Made by a program: the position numbers and the translations under genes. Under the pieces are notes generated by a model. That model saw only the letters and a program-made list of their open reading frames with translations, did not search any database and was not told the origin of the DNA. DNA of 64,000 bases, from NCBI GenBank assembly GCA_902495075.1, contig CABUVO010000001.1:62001-126000 (forward strand), given 5' to 3'. Source of the stretch: an uncultured Porphyromonadaceae bacterium. Lineage in GTDB: Bacteria > Bacteroidota > Bacteroidia > Bacteroidales > Muribaculaceae. Positions 27,973 through 37,870 of the stretch are shown piece by piece; position 1 is the first letter of the stretch, and each line of letters opens with the position of its first letter.

Positions 27973-30900
27973 TTACATTGTGGATATTTTGTATTTTAGT
28001 CCATAATCTTGAAGTGTATCCATGAGTTCTCGAGTGATGGGCATCTTTTTGCGTGAATGCACTCTTATGGATTGTCTTGACTCCGGATCGAAGATGTCAA
28101 AATAAAGGTCACCCTTACGGTCATTGTCCGGAATCTGCTCCAACGCCGTGAAGAAATCACGGTTGTCATATTTGAAATTCATATACACGAGAACTCCATT
28201 GGCTATGCCTCCTCGTTTTGATTCCAGAGATGAAACTTCCTCAATCTGCATGTCTGTGCGTTCCGGGTTGAAACGACCGGGCACAATATTAATCCTGACG
28301 AATGTCGGCTCTCCGACACGGAATTTATCTTTATGTTGGTTGTGGTTCATTCCAAAAAGTGGAATTTCTGTCTTACCGGTGAAATCTTCAAGTTCCACAA
28401 TAGTAAACTCATTTCCTTTGCGGGAGGTTTTTAGAGTAACTTTGGTTACAAGTCCGCCCATGGTGATCTTGCAAGGGGTGTTCTGCTTATCCTTAAACTG
28501 CTCGCACGGGGTGTTGCACCCATATGTCAGCTCCATATAATATGGATCTAATGGATGGGCTGATAAATACATCATCACCATCTCCTTCTCTTTTTCAAGA
28601 AGTGCGAGACGATCCCATGGTTCTACTACCGGAAATGGAGGTTTGTTGGTCTCAATCGGTTCCATATCACCGAAGAGACTCATTTGAAGCGAGTTTTTGT
28701 CGTTCTGGATATTCTGTCCATATTTGACAAGCAGATCCGTATAAGTTGATTCCAGCACAGGATGCACAAACATCTCACGTTGCATTTCGAAACAGTCGAA
28801 AGCTCCTGCCATCGCAAGGTTTTCAATTGCTCCTCGGTTGCACGCAGAAAGGTTCACACGCTCCACAAAGTCATAAATGTCTTTAAACGGACCGTTTTTC
28901 TCCCTTTCAATTATTATTGCATTTACCGCATTTAGACCGACACCTTTCACTGCTGCAAGTCCGAAACGGATCTCACCTTTCTGGTTAACACCAAAACGTT
29001 CAACCGATTCGTTGATATCCGGACCTTTAACGGTGATGCCCATGCGTTTACATTCATCCATAAACTTACGCAACTTATCGGTGGCAGTCAGGTTACGGCT
29101 TAACACTCCAGCCATATATTCGGCAGGGTAGTGCGCTTTTAGATATGCAGTCTGATATGCAACCCAGCTATAGCAAGTAGCATGACTCTTATTGAAAGCA
29201 TAGGATGCGAATTTCTCCCAGTCTGCCCATATCTTCTCTAACGCCTGTGCTGGATGACCATTCTTTACTCCCTGCTCCATGAATTTTTTCTTGAGCTTCA
29301 TCATCTTGTCGATCTGCTTCTTACCCATGGCTTTACGAAGCATATCGGATTCACCTCGGGTGAAGCTTGCAAGCAGACGCGACAAAAGCATCACCTGCTC
29401 TTGATAGACGGTGATACCATATGTCTCCTCAAGGTATTGCGCCATAATCGGGATATCGTAGGTGATCGGTTCCTCACCATGCTTACGCTTGATGAATGAG
29501 GGGATATAATCCATAGGTCCCGGTCGATAAAGCGCATTCATAGCGATAAGATCCTCGAATTTGGATGGCTGAAGTTCGCGAAGCGATTTCTGCATACCTT
29601 CGGATTCGAACTGGAAAGTAGATGTTGTGTTACCCTTGCAATATAATTCGAATGTCTCTTTGTCATCGAGAGGAATATGATCAATGTCCAGATCAAAGCC
29701 ACGTGTATGTTTTATATTGGCAAGAGCTTCCTTTATGATGGACAGCGTTTTGAGACCCAGAAAGTCCATCTTGATCAAACCGGTCTCCTCAATCACGCTA
29801 CCTTCATACTGAGTAGAGATCACTTTCGTTCCATCAGCATCTGTAGCCATAGATACGGGCACCCAATCGGTTATGTCATCACGGCAAATGATGACACCGC
29901 AGGCATGAATACCGGTTCCTCGGATGTTGCCCTCAAGTTGTTCGGCATATTTCATCGTCTCACGGATGCCTTCATTGGGATTCTCTTTCTCTGCGGCAAA
30001 TTCCTTGTTGTATAGAAGACAGTTTTTGAAATTGATTTTCGGAGCTTTTCCGTTTACTTCCGGGAGACGATCGGGCACAAGTCTTGCCAGACGGTTTGCC
30101 TCCGGCAACGGAACCTCGAGCACTTTTGCTACATCCTTGATAGCCATCTTCGTTGCCATGGTCTGGTATGTGATGATGTGGGCAACCTTTTCCTCCCCAT
30201 ACTTCTCAGTGACATATTTCAACACCTCATACCTGCCATCATCATCGAAGTCGACATCAATATCAGGGAGAGAAATACGGTCCGGGTTAAGGAAACGCTC
30301 GAAAAGAAGATCGTATTTTATCGGGTCAATCTGAGTGATTCCGAGACAATAGGCTGCTGCACTTCCGGCTGCCGATCCACGTCCGGGACCAATGCTGACG
30401 CCAAGTTTCTTTCTTCCGGTATTTATGAAGTCCTGAACAATTAGGAAGTAACCCGGGAAACCCATGGTCTTCATGATGTAAAGTTCGAATTTCAAACGTT
30501 CCTTCACATCATCGGGCAGAGGATCTCCATATCGTTCCAGTGCCCCTTCCATAGTAAGTTTCTCCAGATAGTCGGCTTCAAATTTGATTCTATAAAGCTT
30601 ATCATATCCGCCAAGGCGTTCTATCTTCTTCTTGGCATCCTCTTCAGAAAGCACAACATTGCCGTTCTCATCTTGCGTGAACTCATCGAAAAGTTCTTTT
30701 TCGGTGATGCGCGAACGGTATTCCTCCTCGGTGCCAAACTCCTTCGGGATATCGAAGAACGGCATGATAGGCGCGTGATTGAGGGTATAGAACTCCACCT
30801 TGTCAAGGATTTCCTTGGTGTTGTCGATCACCTCGGGGATATCCTTGAAAATCTCACGCATCTCCTCGGTGGTTTTCAACCATTCCTGTTTTGTATAATG

Positions 30901-31659
30901 TAGTCGGGGCTCATTGAATGATTTCTGCATTGATACGCAAATAAGACGGTCGTGAGCCTCCGCATCGTCCTCGTATGTGAAATGGACGTCATTGGTGGCG
31001 ATCATCTTGATGTTGTGTTTTCTTGCAAACTTTATCAGATGTTCATTTACTTTCGTCTGCTCAATGAAGACCTCACGGTTGGCATTCTCCTTGAAAGTCT
31101 CATGCCGCTGAAGTTCGAGATAATAGTCTTCGCCAAACGTCTGTTTATACCAGAGAATCCTTTCTTCTGCCTTGTCGAGATCACCATGCATGATAAACTG
31201 TGGCACTTCTCCTCCAAGACAGGCGGAGCACACGATCAAGCCCTCGTGATGGCGAGCAAGATCTTCGCGGTCTGTACGCGGTTTATAGTAGTATCCTTCA
31301 GTCCATGCCTTGCTCACAAGCTTCACAAGATTGTGGTAGCCGACGCTGTTTTTTGCAAGCACGATAAGGTGATAGCCATTATCTGTCTTATCCTTCTTGT
31401 CGGTCATTTTTTCACGGGCAACATACATCTCGCACCCGATGATAGGCTTGAACTTCTCTTCATCGGGCTTGTCGGCATTCTTTTTTTCTACGTAATTGAA
31501 GAATTCCTTAATGCCGAACATGTTGCCATGGTCGGTCAAAGCGATGCCCCGCTGACCATCGGCTATTGCCTTGTCAACGAGTTCGGGGATAGTAGCCTTT
31601 CCATCGAGAAGGCTATATTGCGAGTGCACATGGAGATGCGTAAAAGGGATATTGCTCAT
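27973..31659 (-). CDS. dnaE: DNA polymerase III alpha subunit
   Basis: Replicative polymerase, 1228 residues, at the usual DnaE1 length. Domains in order: PHP (about 1-270; FTHLHVHSQYSLLDG, DHGNMFG), palm with catalytic aspartates in PDIDVDF (465-471), fingers, tandem helix-hairpin-helix (near 880-930), OB-fold (near 1060-1140) and C-terminal region. The PHP metal-binding histidines are largely kept (HLHVHS and TDHGNM), so proofreading activity in the PHP domain is possible. The start is followed upstream by a 219-base intergenic region shared divergently with the beta-lactamase gene. Confidence 0.97.
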   Translation of the reverse strand: MSNIPFTHLHVHSQYSLLDGKATIPELVDKAIADGQRGIALTDHGNMFGIKEFFNYVEKKNADKPDEEKFKPIIGCEMYVAREKMTDKKDKTDNGYHLIVLAKNSVGYHNLVKLVSKAWTEGYYYKPRTDREDLARHHEGLIVCSACLGGEVPQFIMHGDLDKAEERILWYKQTFGEDYYLELQRHETFKENANREVFIEQTKVNEHLIKFARKHNIKMIATNDVHFTYEDDAEAHDRLICVSMQKSFNEPRLHYTKQEWLKTTEEMREIFKDIPEVIDNTKEILDKVEFYTLNHAPIMPFFDIPKEFGTEEEYRSRITEKELFDEFTQDENGNVVLSEEDAKKKIERLGGYDKLYRIKFEADYLEKLTMEGALERYGDPLPDDVKERLKFELYIMKTMGFPGYFLIVQDFINTGRKKLGVSIGPGRGSAAGSAAAYCLGITQIDPIKYDLLFERFLNPDRISLPDIDVDFDDDGRYEVLKYVTEKYGEEKVAHIITYQTMATKMAIKDVAKVLEVPLPEANRLARLVPDRLPEVNGKAPKINFKNCLLYNKEFAAEKENPNEGIRETMKYAEQLEGNIRGTGIHACGVIICRDDITDWVPVSMATDADGTKVISTQYEGSVIEETGLIKMDFLGLKTLSIIKEALANIKHTRGFDLDIDHIPLDDKETFELYCKGNTTSTFQFESEGMQKSLRELQPSKFEDLIAMNALYRPGPMDYIPSFIKRKHGEEPITYDIPIMAQYLEETYGITVYQEQVMLLSRLLASFTRGESDMLRKAMGKKQIDKMMKLKKKFMEQGVKNGHPAQALEKIWADWEKFASYAFNKSHATCYSWVAYQTAYLKAHYPAEYMAGVLSRNLTATDKLRKFMDECKRMGITVKGPDINESVERFGVNQKGEIRFGLAAVKGVGLNAVNAIIIEREKNGPFKDIYDFVERVNLSACNRGAIENLAMAGAFDCFEMQREMFVHPVLESTYTDLLVKYGQNIQNDKNSLQMSLFGDMEPIETNKPPFPVVEPWDRLALLEKEKEMVMMYLSAHPLDPYYMELTYGCNTPCEQFKDKQNTPCKITMGGLVTKVTLKTSRKGNEFTIVELEDFTGKTEIPLFGMNHNQHKDKFRVGEPTFVRINIVPGRFNPERTDMQIEEVSSLESKRGGIANGVLVYMNFKYDNRDFFTALEQIPDNDRKGDLYFDIFDPESRQSIRVHSRKKMPITRELMDTLQDYGLKYKISTM

Positions 31660-31806
31660 GATATGATGACGGCTTCCGAAAGTTCAAAAGCGAATGCAAA
31701 GATAACATATCACAACAATTTTTGCAATCCATTCCGACAAATAATTTATCAACAATAGCTTCAAGAAGGAGTAGAGGATTGGATTAACAAGGAAATATGA
31801 ATAATC

Positions 31807-31838
31807 TTTGCGTAACTGTTAAAAATAATTTATTTTTG
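31807..31838 (+). promoter_or_regulatory. Promoter of class A beta-lactamase gene
   Basis: TTTG at 31807-31810, a 20-base spacer and TATTTTTG at 31831-31838, a full consensus match 40 bases before the ATG. The gene is thus likely expressed without a dedicated regulator; no regulatory gene is adjacent. Confidence 0.82.
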
Positions 31839-31878
31839 TATCAAAATAGTACTTACTTTAACAGCTTCTTAATTACTT

Positions 31879-32811
31879 ATGTATAACTTAACAATCTTGA
31901 ATAACCTCACCCTCTGTAGTTTGACTTCGTTTTTACTCTTATGCTTTTCATGTCAAAAGGATTCGCAAAAAACCACTATGTCATTAAAAGATCAATTAAT
32001 TTCGCTGACTGATACGGTTCCTGGCGCTGTCGGAATCGCGTTTGTGAGCGATGAGGACACAATAACCATCAATAATGGAATCCATTATCCAATGATGAGT
32101 GTGTTTAAGCTGCATCAGTCATTAGCCGTGGCGAATGAATTGAATAAAAGGGGTGCGGATTTTGACAGTATAATTCCTATTCGCGAGAAAGAACTTGACA
32201 GGGATACGTGGAGCCCGATGTTAAAAAAATATGGAGAAAAAGATTTTAATATAAGCATTGGTGAATTGGTGGATTATGCGCTTACTTCAAGTGATAATAA
32301 TGCAAGCAATCTGCTTTTCCGCTATATTGTATCTCCGAAAGAAACAGGGAATTTTGTAAAATCAATTGCAAAAGACACAACGTTTAACATCAGTTATTCT
32401 GAGGCGGAAATGAAGCAGGATCATGACCTTAGTTATCAAAATTATACATCTCCTCTTTCTGCAAGCCTGCTGATAAGACAACTTTTCACTTCCGATATGT
32501 TATCTCCTGCCGCTCGGAATTTCATAAAAACGGCGTTGACAACCGTGACCACCGGGCAAGACCGTCTCGGGGCAGCAATATCTGACACGCAAGGAATGGT
32601 ATTCGCACATAAAACCGGAAGCGGATTTAGGAATGCGGCAGGAGAATTGATAGCGCATAATGATGTGGGATATTTCCGTCTTCCGGATGGGCGTGATTAC
32701 AGTCTTGCCGTTTTTATCCGTGATTTCAGCGGAAGTGAAAAGGAAGCTTCGTCAATAATTGCCGGTATATCCCGCTGCGTGTATGACTATTTCAAAAATA
32801 GTGACATGTGA
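31879..32811 (+). CDS. Class A beta-lactamase, subclass A2 (CfxA/CepA-like) lipoprotein
   Basis: A serine hydrolase that opens beta-lactam rings; 310 residues. All active-site motifs are intact: S74-x-x-K77 (MMSVFK), S138-D-N (SSDNN), the omega-loop glutamate in YSEAEM (E175 or E177) and K245-T-G (HKTGSG). The phrases PMMSVFK, SDNNASN and AHNDVGYFRLP, and the overall length, resemble the Bacteroidetes A2 group. The N-terminus is hydrophobic with a possible lipidated cysteine at residue 25 (LLLCFSC), so it may be membrane-anchored. It is flanked by core genes with no transposase, so it looks chromosomal. Substrate range is not readable. Confidence 0.92.
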   Translation: MYNLTILNNLTLCSLTSFLLLCFSCQKDSQKTTMSLKDQLISLTDTVPGAVGIAFVSDEDTITINNGIHYPMMSVFKLHQSLAVANELNKRGADFDSIIPIREKELDRDTWSPMLKKYGEKDFNISIGELVDYALTSSDNNASNLLFRYIVSPKETGNFVKSIAKDTTFNISYSEAEMKQDHDLSYQNYTSPLSASLLIRQLFTSDMLSPAARNFIKTALTTVTTGQDRLGAAISDTQGMVFAHKTGSGFRNAAGELIAHNDVGYFRLPDGRDYSLAVFIRDFSGSEKEASSIIAGISRCVYDYFKNSDM

Positions 32812-32843
32812 AAATATTTATGCTTTATAATATCCGAAAATAA

Positions 32844-32874
32844 TTTGTAAGATTGGGAATAGTTCTTAATTTTG
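32844..32874 (+). promoter_or_regulatory. Promoter of the hut operon
   Basis: TTTG at 32844-32847, a 19-base spacer and TAATTTTG at 32867-32874. Transcription would begin around 32880, which supports the ATG at 32901 as hutU start rather than the in-frame codons at 32853 or 32883. Confidence 0.82.
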
Positions 32875-32900
32875 TAAAAAATATGAATAAAAAATATACA

Positions 32901-34895
32901 ATGGATAACAAAAGAATACTTCTCGATGCCGAATGGCCTGAGATGCCTTCTTTTAAAGAAGGGATTCGCCGGGCTCCGGACAGGGGATATACTCTCTCTC
33001 CTGAAAAAACAAAAACAGCTCTCAAGAACGCTCTCCGCTATCTTCCACCTGAGTTGCATGAAAAAGCAGCTCCGGAATTTCTTGAGGAATTGCGCACGCG
33101 CGGTCGTATCTATGCATATCGTTTCAGACCGGAAGGTGATCTAAAGGCAAAACCAATTGATGAATATAAAGGTAAATGCACCGAGGGAAAGGCTTTCCAG
33201 GTGATGATAGACAATAATCTCTGTTTTGATATCGCTCTTTATCCTTATGAACTTGTGACATATGGAGAAACCGGGCAGGTTTGTCAAAACTGGCTTCAAT
33301 ATCGCTTAATAAAGAAGTATCTTGAGGAATTGACAGATGAGCAGACCCTCGTGATAGAGTCTGGCCATCCTCTTGGTCTTTTCCCCTCACGAAAGGAAGC
33401 CCCTCGCGTAATTATTACCAATGCGATGATGGTGGGTTTGTTTGACAATCCGCATGACTGGCATGAAGCCATGCAGATGGGAGTCGCAAATTACGGTCAG
33501 ATGACAGCCGGCGGCTGGATGTACATCGGTCCGCAGGGCATCGTGCATGGAACGTTCAACACATTGCTGAATGCAGGGCGCATGAAACTCGGAATACCAC
33601 AGGACGGAGATCTTCGCGGTCATCTTTTCGTTTCTTCAGGTCTTGGAGGGATGAGCGGCGCGCAGCCTAAGGCAGCGGAGATTGCCGGAGCAGCCGCCAT
33701 AATCGCCGAAGTCGATCTGTCGCGTATAATGACAAGAAAGAATCAGGGCTGGGTATCGGAGATTACAGACGATATTGAAGAGGCATTCCGTCTGGCAGAG
33801 GATGCTATGGCTCGCAAAGAACCGATATCTATAGCATATCATGGGAATGTGGTCGATCTTCTTGAATATGCAGTGAAACATAACAAGAAGATAGAACTTT
33901 TGAGCGATCAGACATCATGTCATGCTGTGTATGAAGGTGGATATTGCCCCGTGGGTATCTCATTTGAGGAGAGGACAAAACTCCTTCATAACAATCCTAC
34001 AAAGTTCCGTGAATTGGTTGATGAAACGCTGAAACGTCATTATAATGCAATAAAAAGTCTCACTTCGCGAGGAACATATTTCTTTGACTACGGCAATTCG
34101 TTCATGAAAGCAATATACGATGCCGGAGTAAAAGAGATCTCAAGGAATGGCGTTGATGAGAAAGATGGTTTCATCTGGCCATCTTATGTAGAGGATATCA
34201 TGGGTCCGATGCTTTTCGATTATGGTTATGGACCATTCCGCTGGGTATGTCTTAGCGGAAAGCATGAGGATCTGATAAAAACAGACCATGCAGCTATGGA
34301 ATGTATTGATCCGAATCGCCGAGGACAGGATCGAGATAACTATAACTGGATTCGCGATGCGGAGAAAAACGCAATGGTTGTGGGGACACAGGCTCGAATC
34401 CTTTATCAGGATGCGATGGGACGACTCAAGATCGCTTTAAAATTTAATGAAATGGTGCGTAACGGCGAAGTCGGACCGATCATGCTCGGTCGTGACCACC
34501 ACGATGTGAGCGGAACTGATTCTCCCTTCCGTGAGACTTCAAATATAAAAGACGGTTCCAATGTGATGGCGGATATGGCTGTGCAGTGTTTTGCAGGCAA
34601 TTGCGCCCGTGGCATGAGTCTGGTTGCGTTGCATAACGGCGGCGGAGTCGGTATAGGAAAGGCAATCAATGGCGGATTCGGAATGGTGTGCGATGGTTCC
34701 GAGCGTGTGGACAATATTCTTCGCAAAGCTATGCTTTGGGATGTTATGGGAGGCGTGGCTCGCCGAAGCTGGGCGCGTAATGAGAATGCCATGTCGACTG
34801 TAAAAGAATGGAACGATACGCAGGCTGCGAATGGTTTCATGATCACTGAGCCTTTCCTTGCTGATGAAGCATTAATCGACTCACTGATTAATTAA
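32901..34895 (+). CDS. hutU: Urocanate hydratase
   Basis: Second step of histidine degradation: NAD-dependent hydration of urocanate to imidazolonepropionate. The 664-residue protein from MDNKRILLDAEW is longer than the 550-residue proteobacterial enzymes but shares the NAD-binding and active-site stretches GGMSGAQPKAAEIAG and NGGGVGIGKAINGGFGMVCDG, and DRHDVSGTD-like RDHHDVSGTDSPFRETS. First gene of hutU-ftcD-hutI-hutH with a gap of 23 bases to ftcD. No HutC-type repressor gene is nearby. Confidence 0.94.
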   Translation: MDNKRILLDAEWPEMPSFKEGIRRAPDRGYTLSPEKTKTALKNALRYLPPELHEKAAPEFLEELRTRGRIYAYRFRPEGDLKAKPIDEYKGKCTEGKAFQVMIDNNLCFDIALYPYELVTYGETGQVCQNWLQYRLIKKYLEELTDEQTLVIESGHPLGLFPSRKEAPRVIITNAMMVGLFDNPHDWHEAMQMGVANYGQMTAGGWMYIGPQGIVHGTFNTLLNAGRMKLGIPQDGDLRGHLFVSSGLGGMSGAQPKAAEIAGAAAIIAEVDLSRIMTRKNQGWVSEITDDIEEAFRLAEDAMARKEPISIAYHGNVVDLLEYAVKHNKKIELLSDQTSCHAVYEGGYCPVGISFEERTKLLHNNPTKFRELVDETLKRHYNAIKSLTSRGTYFFDYGNSFMKAIYDAGVKEISRNGVDEKDGFIWPSYVEDIMGPMLFDYGYGPFRWVCLSGKHEDLIKTDHAAMECIDPNRRGQDRDNYNWIRDAEKNAMVVGTQARILYQDAMGRLKIALKFNEMVRNGEVGPIMLGRDHHDVSGTDSPFRETSNIKDGSNVMADMAVQCFAGNCARGMSLVALHNGGGVGIGKAINGGFGMVCDGSERVDNILRKAMLWDVMGGVARRSWARNENAMSTVKEWNDTQAANGFMITEPFLADEALIDSLIN

Positions 34896-34918
34896 TCTCA
34901 TAACACGATAACCGAATT

Positions 34919-36622
34919 ATGAAACAGATAATAGAATGCGTTCCTAATTTTTCTGAAGGACGCGACAAAAATATCATCAATGCTATCACCGCAGAGATAG
35001 AGAAAGGTGGAGAGGTAAAACTTCTTGACGTTGATCCGGGTGAGGCAACAAACAGAACCGTGGTTACTTTTGTCGGGGAACCGGAGGCTGTGGTTGAGGC
35101 TGCTCTGAGGGGCATGCGTAAAGCTGCCGAATTAATTGATATGCGTCATCATCACGGAGCCCATCCCCGCATGGGCGCGACAGATGTTTGCCCACTTATT
35201 CCCGTGAGCGGAATAACTCTTGAAGAATGTGCAGTCCTGGCACGAGAGTTGGCAAGAAGAGCTTCAGAAGAGTTGAATATTCCATGTTATTGTTATGAGG
35301 CGTCGGCATATACCCCTGAACGCAAAAATTTAGCTGTCTGTCGGGAAGGAGAGTATGAAGGCCTTGCCGAACGTATGGGCAAAGAGGACAAAGGACCGGA
35401 TTTCGGGAATCGTCCATTTGATGAAGGGGTTGCACGCACGGGTTGCACAGCTGTCGGTGCGAGAGATTTCCTCATAGCTGTAAACTTCAATCTCAACACC
35501 ACTTCTACCCGAAGAGCAAATGCCATTGCTTTTGATGTTCGAGAGAAAGGACGTCCGCAACGTGAAGGTGGCAAACCTAATGGGAAGCCCATGAAAGATG
35601 CCGAAGGAAATACAATCATGATTCCGGGAACTCTGAAATCGACCAAAGCCATCGGGTGGTTTATTGACGAATATGGAATAGCACAGGTATCAATGAATAT
35701 CACAGATATGGGCGTTACTCCTCTCCATACGGCATTTGATGAAGTGAATCGGGCTGCTGCAGCCAGAGGCATTCGCGTGACGGGCACGGAAATCGTTGGA
35801 CTCGTGCCAAAGCGCGCGCTCATTGATGCCGGTAAACATTATCTAAGGAAACAGCAACGCTCTCTTGGGATTCCGGAAAGTGAGATTATCAAGATTGCCG
35901 TAAAATCGATGGGACTTGATGAACTGAAACCATTTGATCCGAAGGAGAAAGTGATCGAATTTATGCTTGAGGCAGATAATGGCGGCAAGAAACTGGTGGA
36001 CATGACATGTCGCGATTTTGCCGATGAGACAGCTTCGGAATCTCCTGCCCCGGGAGGAGGTTCGATTTCAGCTTACATGGGAGCTTTAGCTGCAGCTTTA
36101 GGCACTATGGTGGCTAATCTTTCGGCACATAAAGCCGGTTGGGATGATCGCTGGGAAGAATTTTCCGATGTTGCGGAAAAAGGCAGAATTCTTCAGGACA
36201 CATTGATTCATCTTGTTGATGAAGATACGGAAGCTTTTAACCGTATTATGGCTGTTTTCGCAATGCCTAAGAAAACAGAAGAGGAGAAGGTAGCCCGAAA
36301 AGAAGCGTTGGAGGCTGCAACCCTTTATGCGACAGAGGTTCCTTTGCGAACAATGAAAACGGCGTGCGAAACATTTGATATCCTCGAGGCAATGGCATCA
36401 AAAGGGAATCCGGCATCAGTTAGCGATGCCGGTGTGGGCGCTCTTGCAGCCAGAGCGGCTGTGCACGGCGCGTATCTGAATGTTAAGATAAACGCTGCCG
36501 GTCTTAAAGACCGTGCTGTAGCAGATAAACTACTTGCTGAAGCGCAGGAGGTATCTCAGAAAGCTGATAAACGTGAATCCGAGATTCTGGCTGTAGTAAA
36601 CGATATAATCGCCAAGCAATGA
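34919..36622 (+). CDS. ftcD: Bifunctional glutamate formimidoyltransferase / formimidoyl-THF cyclodeaminase
   Basis: Fusion that moves the formimino group of formiminoglutamate to tetrahydrofolate and then releases ammonia to give methenyl-THF. The N-terminal formiminotransferase part (about 1-330) begins ECVPNFSEGRD and contains HHHGAHPRMGATDVCP. The C-terminal cyclodeaminase (about 350-560) has APGGGSISAYMGALAAAL and a helix-rich bundle. The same arrangement is known in eukaryotes and some bacteria; it replaces separate hydrolase routes. Its TGA overlaps the start of hutI (ATGA). It makes a separate HutG unnecessary, and no HutG or HutF gene is seen. Confidence 0.94.
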   Translation: MKQIIECVPNFSEGRDKNIINAITAEIEKGGEVKLLDVDPGEATNRTVVTFVGEPEAVVEAALRGMRKAAELIDMRHHHGAHPRMGATDVCPLIPVSGITLEECAVLARELARRASEELNIPCYCYEASAYTPERKNLAVCREGEYEGLAERMGKEDKGPDFGNRPFDEGVARTGCTAVGARDFLIAVNFNLNTTSTRRANAIAFDVREKGRPQREGGKPNGKPMKDAEGNTIMIPGTLKSTKAIGWFIDEYGIAQVSMNITDMGVTPLHTAFDEVNRAAAARGIRVTGTEIVGLVPKRALIDAGKHYLRKQQRSLGIPESEIIKIAVKSMGLDELKPFDPKEKVIEFMLEADNGGKKLVDMTCRDFADETASESPAPGGGSISAYMGALAAALGTMVANLSAHKAGWDDRWEEFSDVAEKGRILQDTLIHLVDEDTEAFNRIMAVFAMPKKTEEEKVARKEALEAATLYATEVPLRTMKTACETFDILEAMASKGNPASVSDAGVGALAARAAVHGAYLNVKINAAGLKDRAVADKLLAEAQEVSQKADKRESEILAVVNDIIAKQ

Positions 36623-37863
36623 ATAATCTTGTAATTCGAAACGCAACTATAGTCACTCCTCTCGGAAAGCATGCAAAATGCGGAGATGAGATGAGCAAAC
36701 TGTTTACAATGGCAAACGGAGCCATTGCAATAACCGAAGGCAAGATAGCTTATTGCGGATCTGATGCCACGCTACCTGAGAAATACCTTTCGGTACAGTA
36801 TGAAACAATTGATGCGGAAGGTCGTGTAGTGTTGCCTGGATTTGTAGACTCTCATACACATCTAATTTTCGGAGGATATCGTCCTGATGAATTTGAATGG
36901 CGTCTCAAAGGGGACTCATATATGAGTATCATGGAAAGAGGAGGCGGCATTCAATCAACGGTGAACGCAACCCGTGAAGAATCTACTGAAGCACTACGCG
37001 ATAAAGCCCAATGGTTTATTGACAGGATGGTAGATATGGGAGTCACTACTGTTGAGGCAAAGAGCGGATATGGACTCGATACACAATCTGAAATCAAGAT
37101 GCTCGATGTTATAGACTCTCTTGCGAATGATCCTGAGCAGAAGCTTCGTGTTGTCGCAACTTTTTTGGGCGCGCATGCGGTGCCTAAAGAGTATAAAGGG
37201 AGAACCGGAGAATATGTTGATCTGATGATTCGCGAGATGCTTCCTGCCGTGAAAGGTAAGGCTGAGTTTTGCGATATCTTCACAGAGAAGAATGTATTTG
37301 AGATTGAGGATTCTCGGCGTTTCCTGAAGGCTGCACGTGATGCAGGATTCAAACTTAAGCTCCATGCGGATGAAATCGTCACTCTCGGGGGTGCCGAACT
37401 GGCAGCCGAACTGGGAGCGGTGTCTGCAGATCATTTGCTTCACGTAAGTGATGAAGGTATCAAACGCATGGCTGAGTCCGGAACTGTGGCAACTCTTTTA
37501 CCACTTACAGCCTTCGCTTTAAAAGAACCATTCGCTCCAGCCCGTAAGTTTATCGATGCCGGAGCGGCTGTGGCATTGGCTACCGATCTGAATCCTGGAT
37601 CCTGCTTCAGCGGCTCGATACCTTTGACAATAGCACTTGCGTGCATTTATATGAATATGACGATAGAGGAGACCATCACAGCCTGGACACTTAACGGGGC
37701 AGCGGCTCTTGATCTCGCCGCCGAGACCGGATCTCTTGAGACAGGGAAAAGTGGAGATATCGTTATACTTGAATTTAATAATTACAGAATGCTACCTTAC
37801 TATGTGGGAATGAACTGTGTGAAAACAGTTGTCAGCAAAGGTAGGATAGTAGCACAAAACTAA
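36619..37863 (+). CDS. hutI: Imidazolonepropionase
   Basis: Third step: hydrolysis of imidazolonepropionate to formiminoglutamate. A 414-residue amidohydrolase with metal ligands in SHTHLIFGG (H near 78 and 80), further ligands KLHADEI and the aspartate in ATDLNPGS. The start overlaps the ftcD stop by four bases (ATGA), and hutH follows after 7 bases, so this is one tightly linked operon. Confidence 0.95.
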   Translation: MNNLVIRNATIVTPLGKHAKCGDEMSKLFTMANGAIAITEGKIAYCGSDATLPEKYLSVQYETIDAEGRVVLPGFVDSHTHLIFGGYRPDEFEWRLKGDSYMSIMERGGGIQSTVNATREESTEALRDKAQWFIDRMVDMGVTTVEAKSGYGLDTQSEIKMLDVIDSLANDPEQKLRVVATFLGAHAVPKEYKGRTGEYVDLMIREMLPAVKGKAEFCDIFTEKNVFEIEDSRRFLKAARDAGFKLKLHADEIVTLGGAELAAELGAVSADHLLHVSDEGIKRMAESGTVATLLPLTAFALKEPFAPARKFIDAGAAVALATDLNPGSCFSGSIPLTIALACIYMNMTIEETITAWTLNGAAALDLAAETGSLETGKSGDIVILEFNNYRMLPYYVGMNCVKTVVSKGRIVAQN

Positions 37864-37870
37864 TAATGCC

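Noticed and set aside
30952..31758. 268-codon plus-strand frame antisense to dnaE
   Set aside because: Shadow of the PHP-domain coding sequence; no promoter or recognisable protein.
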